In this document: positions 44,224 to 46,956 of the stretch, in pieces
How positions within the stretch are numbered: the first letter of the stretch is position 1
How the letters are laid out: each line of letters starts with the position of its first letter
Origin: Candidatus Dormiibacterota bacterium
GTDB taxonomy: Bacteria > Chloroflexota > Dormibacteria > Aeolococcales > Bog-877
Length of the DNA: 46,956 nt
Assembly (NCBI GenBank): GCA_027306655.1
Contig: DAHUZL010000160.1
Location: forward strand, 1-46,956
Reading direction: 5' to 3'
Notes under the pieces: model-generated
Databases searched by the model: none
Told to the model about the DNA's origin: nothing
What the model saw: the letters and a program-made list of their open reading frames with translations, nothing else
Translations under genes and position numbers: made by a program

Positions 44224-44744
44224 CAGAAGGCGATGTCCCGGTAGATCCCGCCGAATTCCCGTCGGGCCGCCGCGACCAGCCGGGCCGCGGTCTCCGGGGA
44301 GCACTCGAGGGCGATCCCCACGCCCTTGTAGTCGAGGCCGGCGAGGTCACGCAGGAGGAGCGCGGCGCGGCGGTCGACCGCCGTCGCCATCAGGGCCCGC
44401 TTGACGGTGTTCACGCGCGCCGCGGTGGCCACGTCGGCGCCCAGGCTGAGGAGCGGCACCGGCTTGCGGAACAGCTTGGCGATCCCCCGAGGTTCGGGGG
44501 GGAAGCGCTGCCGCTGCCGGCAGGCCCGGGTCACCGCCCGGAACAGGACGGCGACGCCCTCCCGCTCCAGGCTGGCCGAGGGGAATCGGCGCGCCTGGTG
44601 GATCCCGGCGGCGACGTAGTCGATCGCCTCCTGGGGATCCCCCACCAGATGGGTGGCGAAGGTCACCAGGGTGTCGACATGCTGGCGGACGAGGGCCTCC
44701 AGCGTGCTCGCGGCGGTCTCGGGCGGAGCTAGGACGGTGTTCAT
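44223..44744 (-). CDS. ECF-like RNA polymerase sigma factor (divergent)
   Basis: Sigma-4-like C-terminus RRAALLLRDLAGLDYKGVGIALECSPETAARLVAAARREF; coupled to the anti-sigma-like gene. Confidence 0.7.
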   Translation of the reverse strand: MNTVLAPPETAASTLEALVRQHVDTLVTFATHLVGDPQEAIDYVAAGIHQARRFPSASLEREGVAVLFRAVTRACRQRQRFPPEPRGIAKLFRKPVPLLSLGADVATAARVNTVKRALMATAVDRRAALLLRDLAGLDYKGVGIALECSPETAARLVAAARREFGGIYRDIAF

Positions 44745-44841
44745 GACGGAGCGTGCGGTGGCACGCGAGCTCGGGCGCAGCATACCCAGCCCGAGGGCGG
44801 CGCGCAACCCGGGGCCGGGTCCGACACCGTCCTCCGGGGCG

Positions 44842-45588
44842 TCATGGGCGCTCGATGACGACCCATTCACCGTCGGCGAGGGCCGGCGCGGCGGCCCCGA
44901 CGGCCGCGAACGCCGCCGCCGGGATCCCGATGTCGGCGAGCCAGCAGACGCCCGTGACCCCCGCCGCCGCCGCCCGCAGGCACCCCGTCTTGGCCGCTCC
45001 GAGCATGGCCGTATCGGTGGCGGTGACGCAGGGGTCGCCGGGAGCGCCGCTGCCGGCATCCAGCCCGCTGGGCAGGTCGATGCTGAGAACCCTCGGGGGC
45101 CGGGCCCGGTTGAGGCAGCGGATGGCGGTCGCCTCCGGCTCCCGGGGATCACCCCGGCCCCCGGTGCCGAGGAGCCCATCGACCGCGACCCGGGCCCCCG
45201 CCAGCGCCGCGTCCACCGCGGCGCCGACGCCATCCCCCGCCACCGCCCAGTGGGCGTCGAGCGGGCCGCTCCGGGCGGCGGCCCAGTGCCCGGCGGCCGG
45301 CGGGGCCAGCCGACCCGGGTCTCCGACCAGGACCAGGCGGACGGGAACGCCCCAGCCGGCGAGGTGGCGGGCGGCCACCAGCGCATCGCCCCCGTTGTTC
45401 CCGCGGCCGGCCAGGACGGCCACCGGGCCCCCACCGGCCTCGGCGCGGATCCGGTGGGCGAGCCGGGCACACTGGAATCCGGCCACCGCCATCAGCCCGT
45501 CGGTGGCGACGCCCAGGTCGGCGGCGGCCCGGTCGAGGCCGGCGGCCTGGGCCGCATCGACCGACGTCGTCCGGGCGGGGCGGCTCAG
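44842..45588 (-). CDS. nnrE: NAD(P)H-hydrate epimerase-like (YjeF N-terminal domain)
   Basis: PVAVLAGRGNNGGDALVAARHLAGWGVPVRLVLVG; VDGLLGTGGRG; RVLSIDLPSGLDAGSG...VTATDTAMLGAAKTG. Start uncertain: first in-frame candidate is CTG overlapping the upstream TGA. Confidence 0.85.
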   Translation of the reverse strand: MSRPARTTSVDAAQAAGLDRAAADLGVATDGLMAVAGFQCARLAHRIRAEAGGGPVAVLAGRGNNGGDALVAARHLAGWGVPVRLVLVGDPGRLAPPAAGHWAAARSGPLDAHWAVAGDGVGAAVDAALAGARVAVDGLLGTGGRGDPREPEATAIRCLNRARPPRVLSIDLPSGLDAGSGAPGDPCVTATDTAMLGAAKTGCLRAAAAGVTGVCWLADIGIPAAAFAAVGAAAPALADGEWVVIERP

Positions 45589-46439
45589 CGCCGAGCGCCC
45601 ATCGTCGTGGCCACCCACGCCGGAACGTCCGGCCGGGGGTCCTCGACCGCCCCCGCCCACTCCACCCGGACCGGGTCCCCGATCCGAAGCCCGAGGGCGG
45701 CCGCGGCGCTCACCCCGTTGCCGGCGATCTCGAGGTGGCCGGCCTGGTTCCACACCAGGGCGAACCCGCGGGGGATGGCGGCATAGCTGGCGGCGACCCC
45801 GGCGACCCGGCGTCCGTCCTCCAGGGTGGCCGCGATCGGCACCGGCTCGTACCAGGGGGTGCGGGTGACGCTGAGGATGGCGTTGCCGAAGTGGTCGACC
45901 ACGAGGATGCGCGCCTCGGTGCCGAGGGCGTCGCCGCGGTCGCGGGAGCCCGGGAGCCCGACCGGGGCGGCCAGCGGCGGGCCGAGCTCCTCGAGTCGGA
46001 TCTCGCCGACGGCCAGCCGGGCTCCGATCGGAACGATCAGACCTCGGGCCGGGTCCGGGTCGGGGCCCGCGGGCCCCGGGGGGCGCAGGCGGATCGATTC
46101 CACCCGGACCGCGCGGCGGCGGCTGCCGCGGGTCCAGACATGGTGGAGGAGGCCGTTGTCGGGCGCCACCAGCAGCTGACGGTCCACCTCGGCCGCCACG
46201 ACGGGCCGATCGGTCCCCGCCCCGGGGTCGATGATCGCGCAGTGGACGGTGCCGGGGGGGAAGGCATGGACGGTGGCGGCGAGCCAGTAGGCCCCCACCG
46301 CCACGTTTCCGGGGGGGACGTCGTGGGTGAGCGTGACGACCTGGATCCCGGGCGCCGCCCGCCAGGCCTGACCGACCAGGGCGCCGGCGTAGCCGTCGCT
46401 GGTCCCGAAGTCCGTCAGCAGCGTGAGGCCGGCCGCCAT
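45585..46439 (-). CDS. SAM hydroxide adenosyltransferase (DUF62 family)
   Basis: LTLLTDFGTSDGYAGALVGQAWRAAPGIQVVTLTHDVPPGNVAVGAYWLAATVHAFPPGTVHCAIIDPGAGTDRPVVAAEV; APDNGLL; VDHFGNAILSV. Confidence 0.94.
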   Translation of the reverse strand: MAAGLTLLTDFGTSDGYAGALVGQAWRAAPGIQVVTLTHDVPPGNVAVGAYWLAATVHAFPPGTVHCAIIDPGAGTDRPVVAAEVDRQLLVAPDNGLLHHVWTRGSRRRAVRVESIRLRPPGPAGPDPDPARGLIVPIGARLAVGEIRLEELGPPLAAPVGLPGSRDRGDALGTEARILVVDHFGNAILSVTRTPWYEPVPIAATLEDGRRVAGVAASYAAIPRGFALVWNQAGHLEIAGNGVSAAAALGLRIGDPVRVEWAGAVEDPRPDVPAWVATTMGARR

Positions 46440-46481
46440 ACGCGGACATTGTCAGGCACCGCCGCCGGGTTCGATCCCCCC

Positions 46482-46956
46482 TCAGGCGGTTCCGCCGACC
46501 CTGACCAGGACGGTGGCGGCGGCCAGCGTCCCCGGCAGCCGGACCAGAACCCGATAGGTGCCGGCGGGCAGCGCCCGTCCCGACCGCAGCCGGCCGGTCC
46601 ACCGGATGACAAAGCGCGACGATCGGGAGGGGGAGGCCGTGAGACCGAGGGCCCGATGCAGGGCCGGAGCCGGATCGACCGCCAGCCGCCCCGGCGTCAG
46701 CCCCGGCCCCTCCAGGGTCGCGGTGGGGACTCGACCGGCCGCGCATCCCCCGGTCGCCGCCAGCGCGATCGTCGTCGCCCGTCCGGCGGTGACCGTCACC
46801 CGGACGGGGGCGACCAGGTCGGCGCGGGGTGGCCCGCCCGGGCAGGCGTCGCGGGCCTTCGTCGCGCCGCCCGGGGCCGGCGCGACCGCCGCCGCGCTGA
46901 CCGGAGTCGGGTGGGACGCGGGACGGCGGGGACTCTGGGCCAGGGCACGCGGGGGC
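46482..46956 (-). CDS. Hypothetical secreted protein, truncated at window edge
   Basis: Frame of ORF 46482..46799 stays open to the window end (PPRALAQSPRRPASHPTPVSAAAVAPAPGGATKARDACPGGPPRADLVAPVRVTVTAG...), with a signal-peptidase-like ALA|Q. Confidence 0.55.
   Translation of the reverse strand, partial: PPRALAQSPRRPASHPTPVSAAAVAPAPGGATKARDACPGGPPRADLVAPVRVTVTAGRATTIALAATGGCAAGRVPTATLEGPGLTPGRLAVDPAPALHRALGLTASPSRSSRFVIRWTGRLRSGRALPAGTYRVLVRLPGTLAAATVLVRVGGTA

Overview
This 47 kb, very GC-rich window looks like a bacterial chromosome; a Chloroflexota/Dormibacterota-like or actinobacterial-like origin is my inference only. Housekeeping blocks include tRNA-Val(CAC), rpsF-ssb-rpsR, serA, a DUF1015 gene, FmdB-like and trxA genes, argS, a LON-domain gene, an ECF-like sigma/anti-sigma pair, and a SAM-hydroxide adenosyltransferase with an NnrE-like gene. 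Between them sit accessory blocks. (1) About 8.6-21 kb: a sugar/sugar-acid catabolic island with ALDH, Zn-ADH, IclR, a TIM-barrel/U32-like protein, a sugar ABC importer without ATPase, an IlvD/Edd dehydratase, an SMP-30 lactonase and a degenerate M24-like protein. (2) About 22.9-31.1 kb: a DAO oxidoreductase, a truncated PIN/VapC remnant, two paralogous family-5 binding proteins without permeases, a GntR regulator and a threonine-synthase-like enzyme. (3) About 31-40 kb: a decayed AAA ATPase next to a 4 x 14 bp palindromic repeat, an NDP-forming acyl-CoA synthetase, two FAD oxidoreductases, an MFS transporter and a MarR regulator. The strongest candidates for follow-up are the catabolic island (two enzymes of unknown role, no recognisable KDX dehydratase or aldolase), the ~135-aa charged tail on ribosomal protein S6, the 27-bp hairpin between the sugar-binding-protein and permease genes, the compound 14-bp repeat, and a structured leader upstream of serA with crossing helices. 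All calls come from reading the sequence; no database searches were run.
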